DNA of 64,000 bases from Cnuibacter physcomitrellae (GTDB lineage: Bacteria; Actinomycetota; Actinomycetes; Actinomycetales; Microbacteriaceae). The translations under genes and the position numbers were made by a program. Where the stretch lies: NCBI RefSeq assembly GCF_014640535.1, contig NZ_BMHD01000001.1, forward strand, positions 1,490,214-1,554,213, given 5' to 3'. Position 1 is the first letter of the stretch; every line of letters starts with the position of its first letter. Shown piece by piece: positions 1 through 10,101 of this stretch. The notes under the pieces are model-generated. The model saw only the letters and a list, made by a program, of their open reading frames with translations, was not told where the DNA came from and ran no database searches.

Positions 1-1
1 C

Positions 2-64
2 GAGCTCGTCGAGGCCATCAAGAAGGCCAACCGCCGCGAGACCGCCCGCGCCCGCCGCTCCTAG
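2..64 (+). CDS. 3' end of an unidentified gene (partial)
   Basis: Only the last 20 codons and the TAG stop are inside the window. The tail is very basic and helical (KKANRRETARARRS) and has no recognisable motif, so no function is proposed. It is read as coding because the frame is open from the window edge, has strong G/C third positions, and ends just before a palindromic intergenic region facing the convergent copper-binding gene. Confidence 0.5.
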   Translation, partial: ELVEAIKKANRRETARARRS

Positions 65-114
65 CCCGCCTCACTGCTCACTGCTCGTCGCTCGCCGCTC
101 GTCGCTCTGCCCGT

Positions 115-170
115 CGACTGCTCACTTTCGGCGCCATCCCTCGGGATCAGGCGCGGAAGGTGAGCAGTCG
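115..170. repeat. single GCTCACTTTC palindrome (array D family)
   Basis: The left arm CGACTGCTCACTTTC (115-129) pairs with GAAGGTGAGCAGTCG (156-170) at 14 of 15 positions. The GCTCA to TGAGC core spans 46 nt (120-165), the same as nearly all array D copies and one less than the B2 copies. It lies between two convergent genes and may act as a bidirectional terminator. Confidence 0.7.
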
Positions 171-186
171 AGGGACGACGGCTCGA

Positions 187-591
187 TCAGAACGCGGCGA
201 GGAGAGCGTCGCAGGCGCGCTGCGTGCGCCGACAGGCTTCCGCGCAGACGCGGCAGTGCGCGTGCATGTCGGCGTGCCGCTCGCACTCGTCGCCGCAGCG
301 CTCGCAGACGACACGGCAGGCCTCCACCACGGCGCGGATGATCGCCTCGTCGGTGGCGGTCTGCCGCGACAGCACCGACGCGGTCGCCGCGCAGACGTCG
401 GCGCAGTCGAGATCCGACCGGATGCACGCCACGAGCGAGTCGACCGACTCCTCCGACAGGCAGGCGTCGGCGCAGGCCGTGCACGCCTGAGCGCACTCCC
501 CCGCGGCCTCGATCACCTCGAGGATCAGCGCCCGATCGGGCCCTTCCTGATGCCCCGGGTGAGTGTCGAACATGTCAGCGGCTCGCGACAT
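187..591 (-). CDS. four-helix bundle copper-binding protein (DUF326-like)
   Basis: A 134-residue cytoplasmic protein with regularly spaced cysteines along predicted helices: CAQACTACADAC near residue 35, CADVC, CERCGDECERHADMHAHC and CRVCAEACRRTQRAC. This Cys/His lattice is the mark of the DUF326 / Csp-type copper storage four-helix bundle, in which thiolates line the bundle and bind Cu(I). The start chosen is ATG 589-591, because GAAGGGAG lies just upstream; an in-frame ATG at 639 would add 16 atypical residues. No copper pump or regulator is adjacent, so the metal is inferred from the family. Confidence 0.8.
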   Translation of the reverse strand: MSRAADMFDTHPGHQEGPDRALILEVIEAAGECAQACTACADACLSEESVDSLVACIRSDLDCADVCAATASVLSRQTATDEAIIRAVVEACRVVCERCGDECERHADMHAHCRVCAEACRRTQRACDALLAAF

Positions 592-639
592 CGTGCTCCC
601 TTCCCCTTCCTTTGTATTCGGTCGGGGGCTCCAGCGCAC

Positions 640-2847
640 TCATTTCGCCGAACGGCGCCGCCGGAGTCCGATCGTCCCGAGCGCGATCGCGGCGAGCGCG
701 AGCCCGGTCGAGACGAGGGCGGGCAGCGTGGCCGTCGATCCCGTCGCGGCGAGCTCCGCCGTCGCGACCGGGTTCACCGTCGGAGTGGGTGAAGGCGAGG
801 GCGTGTCGGCCAGGAGGGTGTCGAGGAAGGCGGCCGCGTCGATGAGCCCGGCTCCCGACAGGTCGGTCGCGCGGAATCCCGGCAGGGTCCCGTCGAGCGG
901 TCGCGCGGTCTCGAGCAGCGCCGAGCGGAGCGCGGCTGCGTCGGCGCCCGGCGCCGCCTGCCGTCCGAGCGCGATCACACCGGCAGCGGCGGGTGCAGCG
1001 GCACTCGTTCCGGAGAACACGTAGCGCCCCTCCGCGACCTGGTCGTCGAAGAAGTCGGTGTACCCGGCGTCCACGCTCGTCACATCCGGCTTGGGCCGCA
1101 GCTCGGGGACCGGCAACGGCACCGACGTGGGGATGCGCGTCGGGTCGTAGTCGGAGTACACCGTCGTCGGCCCGGTCGACGAGAACGGCTCCACCGCCGA
1201 GGGCGCCGATGCAGGCGCCGCCGCGACCGCGAGCGCACCCGCGGCGGCGGCGTGACCACCCAGCGTGGCGCCGACGACGTCGCCGCCCTGCGACAGGAAC
1301 CATTGCGCATCCTGCAGCTGAGTCCGTGCGTCATAGAGCAGCCGGACGCGCGGGGTCACCTCGGCCGTGGAGCCCGCCGAGGTGTCACGGATCACGAAGA
1401 ACCGCAGCTCGCCCTTCTGGACGACATCGGTCACGTAGACGATGGGGATCCCGGGCGTGCCCGCGGGGACGAGGTCCGCCTTTCCGTCCGGCGTGACCAC
1501 ACCGAACCGGAACGCCCCTCGGGCGCTCTGGTAGGGCTCGCTCCAGTTCATGATGAACGTGGCGTAGCGCTCCGGCGAGTCGGGTGCCGAGAACTGCAGG
1601 CGGTCGTAGGCGTCGGTGCCGTCACCGGGGTCGAAGTCCAGGCAGTCTCCCGAGCTGATGCCCTGGCCGGGGAACACCGCCGCGACCTCCGCCGGGCAGG
1701 GGGTGGGCCGGTAATCGCCCTCCCAGCTGCCGATGGAGTAGCCGGCGCTCGGGGTGCCTGCCGCGCCCGTGATGGTGTAGTTGCCGGCCGAGGAGAGATA
1801 GGTCACGCCCTGCGCCGCGAGACGGTCGACCGTCCAGCCGAGCGGACCGTTCTGGAACACCGGGTCGCCGAACTGCATCACGTCGTCGACGATGACGGTG
1901 GCCCCCGCCGCGGCGAGGTCGTTCATGGCCTGCGCGAAGGTCATCTCATCGGTCCCGTCCGTGGCGAACAGGACCGTGGCGCCCGGGGCGATCTGGTGCA
2001 CGAGCTGCACCATCGCCCGACCCTCGTCGGACCGAGGGGTCTTCGAGTCGGCGAGCACCCGCACGGGCTGCTCGTATCCACAGGGGTTGCCCGGGCCGGG
2101 GAGCACGCCGTTTCGCACGTCCTCCTCCGGGGTGGTGACGGCCGTCGTGCTGGTGGCGAAGGAGTCCGAGATCACGCCCACCACGACGCCGGTGCCGTCG
2201 ACGCCGTGCAGGCTCGCCGCCAGGTCGACGTTCAGCGGGGCGCGGAGGTTCGCCGGGACGCTGCGGCAGTCGGCGGCGGCAGCGGCTGCGGCTGCAGCTG
2301 CGGACTGCGCGGGCCCCGCGGTGAGCGGGGCCTCCGCGGGCCTCGCGGTGAGCGGGGCCTCCGTGGATCCCACATTCGCCTCGGGCGACTCGTCCACGCC
2401 CACCACACCCGGCAGGTCGGCCACGGCGCGGAGGTCGGAGGGCGCGACCAGCGCGCTCGCCAGACCGAACAGCGACGACGACGCCTGGACCTCGGCCAGT
2501 GCGCTGAGACGCTGGATGTCGGTGTCGCCGGGACCAGCGGAGTACCGCACGGTGACGGCGATCCGCCCGTCGATGACCTGCAGGCTGCCGGGCCCGTCGA
2601 CGGCGACCCCGAGGTCGTCCGCGTGCGCGTCGAGCTGCGTCTCCACGTCCGCCGCATCGGCCCCGTCGCCATCGGATGCGCGCGAGGCGAGCGGCAGCCC
2701 GGCGATGAGCTCCAACCGATCGGACAGGGCGTGTCCTGACCCCGTCTCGACAGCCTGCGCTCCGGCGGCGGGCAGGACGAGTCCTCCGACCACGCAGAGC
2801 ACGGCAACGAGCGCGACCCGGCCCTGTCGTCCCCGCATCCTGATCAT
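640..2847 (-). CDS. S8-like secreted serine peptidase, LAATG wall-anchored (paralogue 1)
   Basis: A 735-residue exported protein. It has a signal peptide (about 1-32), an N-terminal prodomain, a 10-residue polyalanine run near 183-192, the S8 catalytic fold, a Pro/Ser/Thr linker and a C-terminal LAATG sorting signal (699-703) followed by a hydrophobic segment and RRRRSAK. The visible active-site motifs are GVISDSF (Asp228), SAGN (oxyanion Asn356) and FSGTSAAAP (Ser615). Where S8 enzymes carry the catalytic His of HGT, this protein has DEGRAM with Glu275. Its ATG overlaps the TGA of the upstream paralogue, so the two are translationally coupled. It is probably exported by Sec and linked to the wall by a class E sortase encoded elsewhere. 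Its substrate is unknown. Confidence 0.85.
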   Translation of the reverse strand: MIRMRGRQGRVALVAVLCVVGGLVLPAAGAQAVETGSGHALSDRLELIAGLPLASRASDGDGADAADVETQLDAHADDLGVAVDGPGSLQVIDGRIAVTVRYSAGPGDTDIQRLSALAEVQASSSLFGLASALVAPSDLRAVADLPGVVGVDESPEANVGSTEAPLTARPAEAPLTAGPAQSAAAAAAAAAADCRSVPANLRAPLNVDLAASLHGVDGTGVVVGVISDSFATSTTAVTTPEEDVRNGVLPGPGNPCGYEQPVRVLADSKTPRSDEGRAMVQLVHQIAPGATVLFATDGTDEMTFAQAMNDLAAAGATVIVDDVMQFGDPVFQNGPLGWTVDRLAAQGVTYLSSAGNYTITGAAGTPSAGYSIGSWEGDYRPTPCPAEVAAVFPGQGISSGDCLDFDPGDGTDAYDRLQFSAPDSPERYATFIMNWSEPYQSARGAFRFGVVTPDGKADLVPAGTPGIPIVYVTDVVQKGELRFFVIRDTSAGSTAEVTPRVRLLYDARTQLQDAQWFLSQGGDVVGATLGGHAAAAGALAVAAAPASAPSAVEPFSSTGPTTVYSDYDPTRIPTSVPLPVPELRPKPDVTSVDAGYTDFFDDQVAEGRYVFSGTSAAAPAAAGVIALGRQAAPGADAAALRSALLETARPLDGTLPGFRATDLSGAGLIDAAAFLDTLLADTPSPSPTPTVNPVATAELAATGSTATLPALVSTGLALAAIALGTIGLRRRRSAK

Positions 2848-5069
2848 GAGTGGCGGCCCTTCCCGCGTCGCCTCACGACGACGCCGAGTCCCAACGAGGC
2901 CACGCCCAGCGCGATCAGCGCGAGGAAGGGCACCTCGCTCGCCCCCGTGGCCGCGAGCTGCGGGGACTGCGCGGTCGGCACGGAGGCCGGCACGGGCACC
3001 GGGACCGGGACCGGCTGGGGCGCCGGGGCGAGCGCGCCCACGAATGCCTGCGCATCGATCAGACCCGCGCCGGCGACCTGCTCGGGCGTCAGCGACACGG
3101 GCGAGATGCTGGGCAGCGGCGACGCCGTCGAGGACAGGGCCGACCGCACCTGGGCGGGCGTCGCGTCCGGGTTCCGCTGCAGCCCGAGCGCCACCACCGC
3201 GGCGGCCGAGGGTGCCGCGGCCGAGGTGCCGGCGAAGGAGTAGAGGCCGGTGGAGATCTCGCCTCCGAAGAAGTCCGTGTAGCCACGGTCGACACCGGCG
3301 ATGACCGGCCCCTCCGTCACGATCGGCGTCGTCCGAGGGGTCGCGATGGGCGACACGGTCGGGTCCCAGTCGAACCAGTACGAGGCGGGTCCGGCGGAGG
3401 TGAAGGTCTCCGGGGTGCTCGTGTCCTGGGCCGAGACGGCCGCGACCGCGATGGTCTGCGGGGCGCCCTCGTGGGCCGACAGCGTGTGACCGACGACATC
3501 GTCGCCCGCCGATCGGAAGTACTCGACGGCGACGGTGTCAGGTCCGTAGAACCAGGTCTTGATGCGAGGAGTCGAGTCACCCGAGCCGATGCGCGCGATG
3601 AAGTACTGGTAGTCGCCGCTCACCATGGGGACCGCCATCTCCTGACTAGGTATCCCCGGCGCTGGGGCGAGCGTCGTGGCGACGTTCCCGTTCGGCTCGA
3701 TCAGGCCGAAGCGGATGTCGGTGGTCGCCGCTCCGAACGGCTCCGCCCACTGGAGCGCGTAGGTGGTGGGCCTCGACGAGGGGGTGGGTCCGGCGTTGGA
3801 CACCATCTGATCGAGGGTGTCGACTCCCGTCCCGGGATCAAAGTCCATGCAGGAGATCTCGGCGGTGACACCCTGCGTCCTGAACTCGTCCTGCACGGCC
3901 TGAGGGCACTCGGCGGGCCGGTAGGCCGCCGTCTCCCATCCGCTGATCGAATACCCCGCGCTCGGGTAGCCGCGGGCCCCGATGGAGCTGAAGTTGCCTG
4001 CCGCCGCGAGGTACGGGATGCCCCGGTCGGTCACCTGCTGGACCTGATAGCTGATCGGCCCGTCCTGGAACCAGGGCTCGTTGCTCAGGACGTCGTCGAC
4101 GATGACGTCGGCGCCCGCATCCGTGAGCGCGGTGATCGACTCGGAGTACTCGAGCTGGCCCGCGCCCGCGGTCGCGAACATCAGCCGCGCACCGGGGGCG
4201 ATCTGGTGCACGAGCTGCGCCATCGCCCGGCCCTCGTCGCTGCCGGAGCGGAGGGTCGACTCGCGCAGCACCTCCACCGGGGTCTCGTAGCCGCAGGGGT
4301 TGCCGGCTCCGGGGAGGAGGCCGTGGGCGACGGAACCGGCGATCTGCGTCGCCGCGTCCGGGAGCCTCGCATACGAGTCGGAGATGATCCCCACGGTCAC
4401 TCCCATGCCGTCCACGCCGAAGGCGTCCCGGGCTCCCTCGACGTTCAGCGGAGCGAGCAGATTGGCGGGGATGCTGCGGCAGTCGTCGGCGTCGGCCGCC
4501 GGTGCGGCGGCGGAGGTGGTGGCGGCGGAGGTGGTGGCGGCGGCGGCCGCGGGCGTGGCGGCCGCTGCCGGCCACGAGCCGGTCGCGGCCGCGGGCGTGG
4601 CGGCCGCTGCCGGCCACGAGCCGGTCGTGCGCGGCACGATGTCCTCGCGCACGCTGCTCACACCGGGGACCGAGGCAAGCGCCTCGAGGTCTGCCGGAGC
4701 GACGCGGACGGTCGCCATCGAGAACAGCTCGCTCGCGGCCGTCACCTCGCCGTAGGCCCTGAGCGCGTCGAAGGCCGCCGCATCCGGGCGGGTCGCGAAG
4801 GTCACCGTGACGGAGAGGCGCCCACCCGACTCGGCGATGCTGCCCGGCCCGTCGGCCACCGTCCCGAGCACGTCGGATGCTGCGGCGATCTGCTCCGCCA
4901 CGTCACCCCCGTCGGGCAGCTCGGCGATGTACTGCAGCCGCCCCGAGAGGGCGCTGCCGTCCTCCTCGGCCCCGCCGTCGTCCGCTCGCGCGGAGGCCCC
5001 TGCCGCCAGCATCGCCGCCATCACCAGCGCGGCCACACCGGCAGCCGTCCACACCCTCGTCGTCCCCAC
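2844..5069 (-). CDS. S8-like secreted serine peptidase, LAATG wall-anchored (paralogue 2)
   Basis: A 741-residue paralogue of the downstream protease with the same plan: signal peptide, prodomain, Ala/Thr-rich linker containing two copies of TGSWPAAAATPAAA, S8 fold, and LAATG plus hydrophobic tail plus RRRGKGRHS. GIISDSY carries the Asp, AAAGN the oxyanion Asn and FAGTSAAAP the Ser. DEGRAM again replaces the His-bearing HGT motif. The start chosen is GTG 5067-5069 behind AGGGGGG. An upstream ATG at 5222 is rejected because the segment between would span a terminator hairpin (5133-5174) and a duplicated nrdF tail. It is the first gene of a two-gene operon. Confidence 0.82.
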   Translation of the reverse strand: MGTTRVWTAAGVAALVMAAMLAAGASARADDGGAEEDGSALSGRLQYIAELPDGGDVAEQIAAASDVLGTVADGPGSIAESGGRLSVTVTFATRPDAAAFDALRAYGEVTAASELFSMATVRVAPADLEALASVPGVSSVREDIVPRTTGSWPAAAATPAAATGSWPAAAATPAAAAATTSAATTSAAAPAADADDCRSIPANLLAPLNVEGARDAFGVDGMGVTVGIISDSYARLPDAATQIAGSVAHGLLPGAGNPCGYETPVEVLRESTLRSGSDEGRAMAQLVHQIAPGARLMFATAGAGQLEYSESITALTDAGADVIVDDVLSNEPWFQDGPISYQVQQVTDRGIPYLAAAGNFSSIGARGYPSAGYSISGWETAAYRPAECPQAVQDEFRTQGVTAEISCMDFDPGTGVDTLDQMVSNAGPTPSSRPTTYALQWAEPFGAATTDIRFGLIEPNGNVATTLAPAPGIPSQEMAVPMVSGDYQYFIARIGSGDSTPRIKTWFYGPDTVAVEYFRSAGDDVVGHTLSAHEGAPQTIAVAAVSAQDTSTPETFTSAGPASYWFDWDPTVSPIATPRTTPIVTEGPVIAGVDRGYTDFFGGEISTGLYSFAGTSAAAPSAAAVVALGLQRNPDATPAQVRSALSSTASPLPSISPVSLTPEQVAGAGLIDAQAFVGALAPAPQPVPVPVPVPASVPTAQSPQLAATGASEVPFLALIALGVASLGLGVVVRRRGKGRHS

Positions 5070-5132
5070 CACGGGCCCCCTCGCATCACGCGGCACGCGC
5101 CGCCGGGCAAGGCTATCGGCGCCGCGACCACG

Positions 5133-5174
5133 GAAGCGCCCCGCACGAGCACTTCTGCTCACGCGGGGCGCTTC
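5133..5174 (-). terminator. 12-bp hairpin downstream of the orphan membrane gene
   Basis: GAAGCGCCCCGC (5133-5144) pairs perfectly with GCGGGGCGCTTC (5163-5174) around an 18-nt loop. It lies directly after the duplicated nrdF tail on the minus strand, where an nrdF-type terminator would be expected, and before the protease operon start. No strong T-tract follows. Confidence 0.65.
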
Positions 5175-5177
5175 AGG

Positions 5178-5204
5178 AGGGATCCCTAGAACTCCCAGCC
5201 CTCG
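5178..5204. repeat. direct repeat copy 1: duplicated nrdF 3' end
   Basis: AGGGATCCCTAGAACTCCCAG (5178-5198) is identical over 21 bp to 6109-6129. After one mismatch, CCTCG also matches. On the minus strand it encodes EGWEF-stop, compared with EDWEF-stop in nrdF. It appears to be a remnant of an nrdF tail, or one half of an insertion-associated duplication. The remaining 5205-5332 holds no gene I can support. Confidence 0.75.
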
Positions 5205-5332
5205 GCACCGCGTGGACATCATGTTCGAGCGATCCGCGAAGACATCCAGGCACGCCGCGGAGACAGCCGGAACGCCTACCGACTGAGATGGCGTGGCGAG
5301 GCAGGTGGAGCCGCGGGATCGCAGCTGCTCGG

Positions 5333-5899
5333 CTAGTCGCTGAGCGTCAGGACGGCGTCGAGCCCTCGGTCAGGGTGGTAGGTGAACTGCATCTCGACGT
5401 CGTCCCACTCCTCGGTCTGGCGGCCGTCCATGGAGGTGGTCTGCTCGATGTGCGAGACGACGGCCTGGGGAGCGTGGAGAGCTTCGAGCAGGCAGGACAG
5501 CTCCGTATAGGAGACGCCGGCGAAGTCCTCTTCACCCTTGTTGTCGATGGTGAGGGTCTCACCCTGGTCAGAGACCTCTGCGGAACCGCGGTTGTTCCCA
5601 CTGACACAGGCCTTCACGGCGTTGTCGAACACGGCGGGATTGGCGGTCGAAGTGGGCGTCGCTGCTGCGTTCGTTCCACCGGCGGCGACGGCACCCATGA
5701 CACCGACTCCGATCGCCGCGCCGACGACCAGCCCGCCGACCCAGGTGAGGAGAGGGAGCAGCCAGGGTCGCGGGCGCGCGGTGGCCGAGAGCCGTGGCGT
5801 CGAGGCAGCAGCTCCATCCGTGACCGCGGGAGCATCTGGCGCAGCCGGGTCGGGTCCGGGCTGCGTCGGCTCAGGTGTGCCCGCATCGTCGATCGTCAT
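5333..5899 (-). CDS. single-pass membrane protein, hypothetical
   Basis: 188 residues: a cytoplasmic Pro/Ala/Thr-rich N-terminus (about 50 residues), one strong transmembrane helix (LLPLLTWVGGLVVGAAIGVGVMG), then an extracytoplasmic domain of about 110 residues with two cysteines (KACVSG and ELSCLLEAL) that could form a disulphide. I do not recognise the domain. The start chosen is ATG 5897-5899 behind GGGGGAAG. It lies alone between two copies of a 21-bp nrdF-tail repeat, so it may have entered this site by insertion or duplication. No partner gene suggests a function. Confidence 0.7.
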   Translation of the reverse strand: MTIDDAGTPEPTQPGPDPAAPDAPAVTDGAAASTPRLSATARPRPWLLPLLTWVGGLVVGAAIGVGVMGAVAAGGTNAAATPTSTANPAVFDNAVKACVSGNNRGSAEVSDQGETLTIDNKGEEDFAGVSYTELSCLLEALHAPQAVVSHIEQTTSMDGRQTEEWDDVEMQFTYHPDRGLDAVLTLSD

Positions 5900-6026
5900 G
5901 CTTCCCCCGTCTGTGCCGGTCGTGCTGCTCGTGATGAGCCCCACTGCGCACCCCCCGGTGCTCTGGGAACGAGTGTAGCGCCGCACTCCACGGCGAGACT
6001 TCACCGAGGCATGGGTGCACACGCAC

Positions 6027-6072
6027 GAGCCCCCGGTCTCGTCGCTCGGAGGAGCGACGGAGCCGGGGGCTC
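6027..6072 (-). terminator. nrd operon terminator
   Basis: An outer stem GAGCCCCCGG (6027-6036) with CCGGGGGCTC (6063-6072) encloses an inner stem CGTCGCTC (6040-6047) with GAGCGACG (6052-6059). It begins 45 bp past the nrdF stop on the minus strand. Confidence 0.75.
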
Positions 6073-6108
6073 GTCGGTTCAGGTCGTCGCTGCGATCAGC
6101 GCCCGACC

Positions 6109-7136
<1,028 letters not shown>

Positions 7137-9284
7137 TCACAGCATGCAGCTGACGCAGCCGTCGACCTCGGTACCCTCGAGGGCGAGCTGACGGAGGCGG
7201 ATGTAGTAGATCGTCTTGATGCCCTTCTTCCAGGCGTAGATCTGGGCCTTGTTGATGTCGCGCGTGGTGGCGGTGTCCTTGAAGAACAGCGTCAGCGACA
7301 GGCCCTGGTCGACGTGCTGGGTGGCAGCGGCGTAGGTGTCGATGATCTTCTCGGGGCCGATCTCGTACGCGTCCTCGTAGTACTCCAGGTTGTCGTTCGT
7401 CATGAACGGCGCCGGGTAGTAGACGCGGCCGATCTTGCCCTCCTTGCGGATCTCGATCTTCGACGCGATCGGGTGGATCGACGACGTCGAGTTGTTGATG
7501 TACGAGATCGACCCGGTCGGCGGCACGGCCTGCAGGTTCTGGTTGTAGATGCCGTGCTCCTGCACCGAGGCCTTCAGCGCACGCCAGTCGTCCTGCGTGG
7601 GGATGTGGACTCCCGCATCCTCGAACAGCGACGCGACGCGTGCCGTCGAGGGCACCCACTCCTGGTCGGTGTACTTGTCGAAGAACTCGCCCGACGCGTA
7701 GGTGGAGTCGGCGAAGCCCTCGAACGCCGAGCCCTGCTCGATCGCGATGAGGTTCGACGCACGGATCGCGTGGTAGAGCACCGTGTAGAAGTAGATGTTC
7801 GTGAAGTCGATGCCCTCCTCGCTGCCGTAGTGCACGCGCTCGCGTGCCAGGTAGCCGTGGAGGTTCATCTGGCCGAGGCCGATGGCGTGCGACTTGTCGT
7901 TGCCCTCCTCGATGGAGCGCACCGACGAGATGTGCGACTGCTGCGACACCGAGGTGAGTCCGCGGATGGCGGTCTCGACCGTACGGCCGAGGTCGGGCGA
8001 GTCCATCGTGAGGGCGATGTTCAGCGATCCGAGGTTGCAGCTGATGTCCTTGCCGATCTCCTTGTACGAGAGGTCCTCGTTGTAGGTGGTCGGCGTGTTC
8101 ACCTGCAGGATCTCGGAGCACAGGTTCGACATGTTGATGCGGCCCTTGATCGGGTTCGCCTTGTTGACGGTGTCCTCGTACACGATGTACGGGTAGCCCG
8201 ACTCGAACTGGATCTCTGCGAGCGTCTGGAAGAACTCGCGCGCGTCGATCTTGGTCTTGCGGATGCGCGGGTCGTCGACCATCTCGCGGTACTTCTCGCT
8301 GATCGAGATGTCGCCGAAGGGCACGCCGTAGACGCGCTCGACGTCGTACGGCGAGAAGAGGTACATGTCCTCCTTGTTCTTCGCCAGCTCGAACGTGATG
8401 TCGGGCACGACGACGCCGAGGGAGAGCGTCTTGATGCGGATCTTCTCGTCGGCGTTCTCGCGCTTGGTGTCGAGGAAGCGGAGGATGTCGGGGTGGTGCG
8501 CGCTGAGATACACCGCACCCGCGCCCTGGCGTGCGCCGAGCTGGTTGGCGTAGGAGAAGCTGTCCTCGAGGAGCTTCATCACGGGGATGACGCCGGAGGA
8601 CTGGTTCTCGATCTGCTTGATCGGCGCGCCGGCCTCGCGGATGTTCGACAGCGACAGCGCCACGCCGCCACCGCGCTTCGACAGCTGCAGCGCGGAGTTG
8701 ATGCCGCGGGCGATCGACTCCATGTTGTCCTCGATGCGGAGGAGGAAGCAGGAGACCAGCTCGCCGCGCTGCGCCTTGCCCGTGTTGAGGAAGGTGGGGG
8801 TCGCGGGCTGGAAGCGGCCGCCGATGATCTCCTCGACGAGGTTGATCGCGAGCTGCTCGTCGCCCTGCGCGAGACCGAGGGCGGTCATGACGACGCGGTC
8901 CTCGAAGCGCTCGAGGTAGCGCTTACCGTCGAAGGTCTTCAGCGTGTACGACGTGTAGTACTTGAACGCGCCGAGGAAGGTGTCGAAGCGGAACTTCTTC
9001 GAGTACGCCAGGTCGTTGAGCTTCTGGATGAACTCGAACGAGTACTGGTCGAGCACCTCGGGCTCGTAGTACTGCTTCTCGACCAGGTAGTCGAGGCGCT
9101 CCTTGAGGTTGTGGAAGAAGACCGTGTTCTGGTTGACGTGCTGCAGGAAGTACTGCTTCGCCGCCTCACGGTCCTTGTCGAACTGGATGTTCCCCTCGTC
9201 GTCGTAGAGGTTCAGCATCGCGTTCAGCGAGTGGTAGTCGAGCGCCGGGGCCGCCGTCGGCGCCTCGATCAGGGTTGCTTCCAC
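7137..9284 (-). CDS. nrdE: ribonucleoside-diphosphate reductase class Ib, alpha subunit
   Basis: A 715-residue catalytic subunit that reduces ribonucleoside diphosphates using thiyl-radical chemistry. Landmarks include [16 protein letters not shown] (substrate-site Cys), [26 protein letters not shown], and the C-terminal redox tail VDGCVSCML, which is re-reduced by NrdH. It lacks the long N-terminal ATP cone of class Ia enzymes, as usual for NrdE. Its ATG overlaps the end of nrdI by 16 bp, indicating translational coupling. It is controlled with the operon from the NrdR boxes near 10.05 kb. Confidence 0.96.
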   Translation of the reverse strand: MEATLIEAPTAAPALDYHSLNAMLNLYDDEGNIQFDKDREAAKQYFLQHVNQNTVFFHNLKERLDYLVEKQYYEPEVLDQYSFEFIQKLNDLAYSKKFRFDTFLGAFKYYTSYTLKTFDGKRYLERFEDRVVMTALGLAQGDEQLAINLVEEIIGGRFQPATPTFLNTGKAQRGELVSCFLLRIEDNMESIARGINSALQLSKRGGGVALSLSNIREAGAPIKQIENQSSGVIPVMKLLEDSFSYANQLGARQGAGAVYLSAHHPDILRFLDTKRENADEKIRIKTLSLGVVVPDITFELAKNKEDMYLFSPYDVERVYGVPFGDISISEKYREMVDDPRIRKTKIDAREFFQTLAEIQFESGYPYIVYEDTVNKANPIKGRINMSNLCSEILQVNTPTTYNEDLSYKEIGKDISCNLGSLNIALTMDSPDLGRTVETAIRGLTSVSQQSHISSVRSIEEGNDKSHAIGLGQMNLHGYLARERVHYGSEEGIDFTNIYFYTVLYHAIRASNLIAIEQGSAFEGFADSTYASGEFFDKYTDQEWVPSTARVASLFEDAGVHIPTQDDWRALKASVQEHGIYNQNLQAVPPTGSISYINNSTSSIHPIASKIEIRKEGKIGRVYYPAPFMTNDNLEYYEDAYEIGPEKIIDTYAAATQHVDQGLSLTLFFKDTATTRDINKAQIYAWKKGIKTIYYIRLRQLALEGTEVDGCVSCML

Positions 9285-9745
9285 AGTGTGTCCAATCCGT
9301 TCCGAACGGCCTCGAGGTCGTCCTGGGTTCCGAATATCTCGAATCGATAGAGGACGGGAGCGCCGGTCTTGCGCGCGACGATGTCGCCCGCGAGACAGTA
9401 CGCGTCTCCGAAATTGGTGTTGCCTGCGGCGATGACGCCGCGGAGGAGTGCACGGTTGGCCGGGTCGTTGAGGAAGGCGATGACCTGTTTGGGCACCGCT
9501 CCGCCGAGCCCTCCCCCGCCGTACGTCGGGAGCGTGAGCACGAAGGGCCGGGTGGCCCGCAGCCGCTCCCGCTTAGAGAAGAGCGGGATGCGGGCTGCGG
9601 GGCGACCCAGGCGTTCGATGAATCGGTGGGTGTTGCCGGATGCGCTCGAGAAGTAGATGAGGTCTGCAGACGTCGTCTCGACGATCGGGTCCGGCTCGGA
9701 CACCCCTGCCCGCGCACTCCCTGTCAGTGTGTCAGGAGCGGGCAT
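9269..9745 (-). CDS. nrdI: NrdI flavodoxin-like activator of ribonucleotide reductase
   Basis: 158 residues with the FMN-binding loop [14 protein letters not shown] near residue 33 and the family segment [17 protein letters not shown]. NrdI supplies the oxidant that assembles the dimanganese-tyrosyl cofactor of NrdF. The N-terminus carries about 25 extra residues that may overstate the true start. It lies between nrdH (6-bp gap) and nrdE (16-bp overlap). Confidence 0.93.
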   Translation of the reverse strand: MPAPDTLTGSARAGVSEPDPIVETTSADLIYFSSASGNTHRFIERLGRPAARIPLFSKRERLRATRPFVLTLPTYGGGGLGGAVPKQVIAFLNDPANRALLRGVIAAGNTNFGDAYCLAGDIVARKTGAPVLYRFEIFGTQDDLEAVRNGLDTLWKQP

Positions 9746-9751
9746 CGGTGG

Positions 9752-9988
9752 TCAGCTCGCGGCGAGGCGGGCCAGCTCCTCGATCTTGTCGGGACGGAAG
9801 CCCGACCAGGAGTCGTTGTCGGTGATGACGACGGGAGCCTGCAGGTAGCCGAGCTCCTTGACCGTCTCGAGTGCCTTCTCGTCGACCGAGAGGTCGAAGA
9901 TCTCGTACTCGAGGCCCTTGTTCTCGAGGGCGCGGTACGTGGCGTTGCATTGAACGCAGGAGGGCTTCGTGTAGACCGTGATCGCCAT
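9752..9988 (-). CDS. nrdH: NrdH glutaredoxin-like electron donor
   Basis: A 78-residue thioredoxin-fold protein with the CVQC redox motif near residue 11 and the conserved tail segment WSGFRPDKI. NrdH passes electrons from thioredoxin reductase to the C-terminal cysteines of NrdE. The start at ATG 9986-9988 follows AGAAAGG; an ATG 30 nt upstream is not needed. It is the first gene of nrdHIEF. Confidence 0.95.
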   Translation of the reverse strand: MAITVYTKPSCVQCNATYRALENKGLEYEIFDLSVDEKALETVKELGYLQAPVVITDNDSWSGFRPDKIEELARLAAS

Positions 9989-10040
9989 GTCGGTGCGCCT
10001 TTCTCGTGGGGATATCATTCTACGTCGCTCAATGGCCCTG

Positions 10041-10056
10041 ACACAACATCTAGGGG
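10041..10056 (-). promoter_or_regulatory. NrdR box (weaker copy)
   Basis: ACACAACATCTAGGGG matches the NrdR consensus ACACWATATATWGTGT at 12 of 16 positions. It lies 16 bp from the second box (start-to-start 32 bp, about three helical turns), which is the usual arrangement for the ATP-cone repressor NrdR. Confidence 0.7.
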
Positions 10057-10072
10057 TGGCCTGTCGCGGAGA

Positions 10073-10088
10073 ACACTATATCAAGTGT
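10073..10088 (-). promoter_or_regulatory. NrdR box (strong copy)
   Basis: ACACTATATCAAGTGT matches the NrdR consensus at 14 of 16 positions. It is paired with the box at 10041-10056 upstream of nrdH, so repression of nrdHIEF when dATP is high is expected. A perfect 14-bp palindrome TTACACGCGTGTAA (10088-10101) abuts it. Confidence 0.85.
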
Positions 10089-10101
10089 TACACGCGTGTA
10101 A

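Noticed and set aside
5070-5222. Longer start for protease paralogue 2 at 5222
   Set aside because: The added 51 residues would span a terminator hairpin and the nrdF-tail repeat and lack a signal-peptide character; GTG 5069 has a good ribosome site and gives a normal signal peptide.
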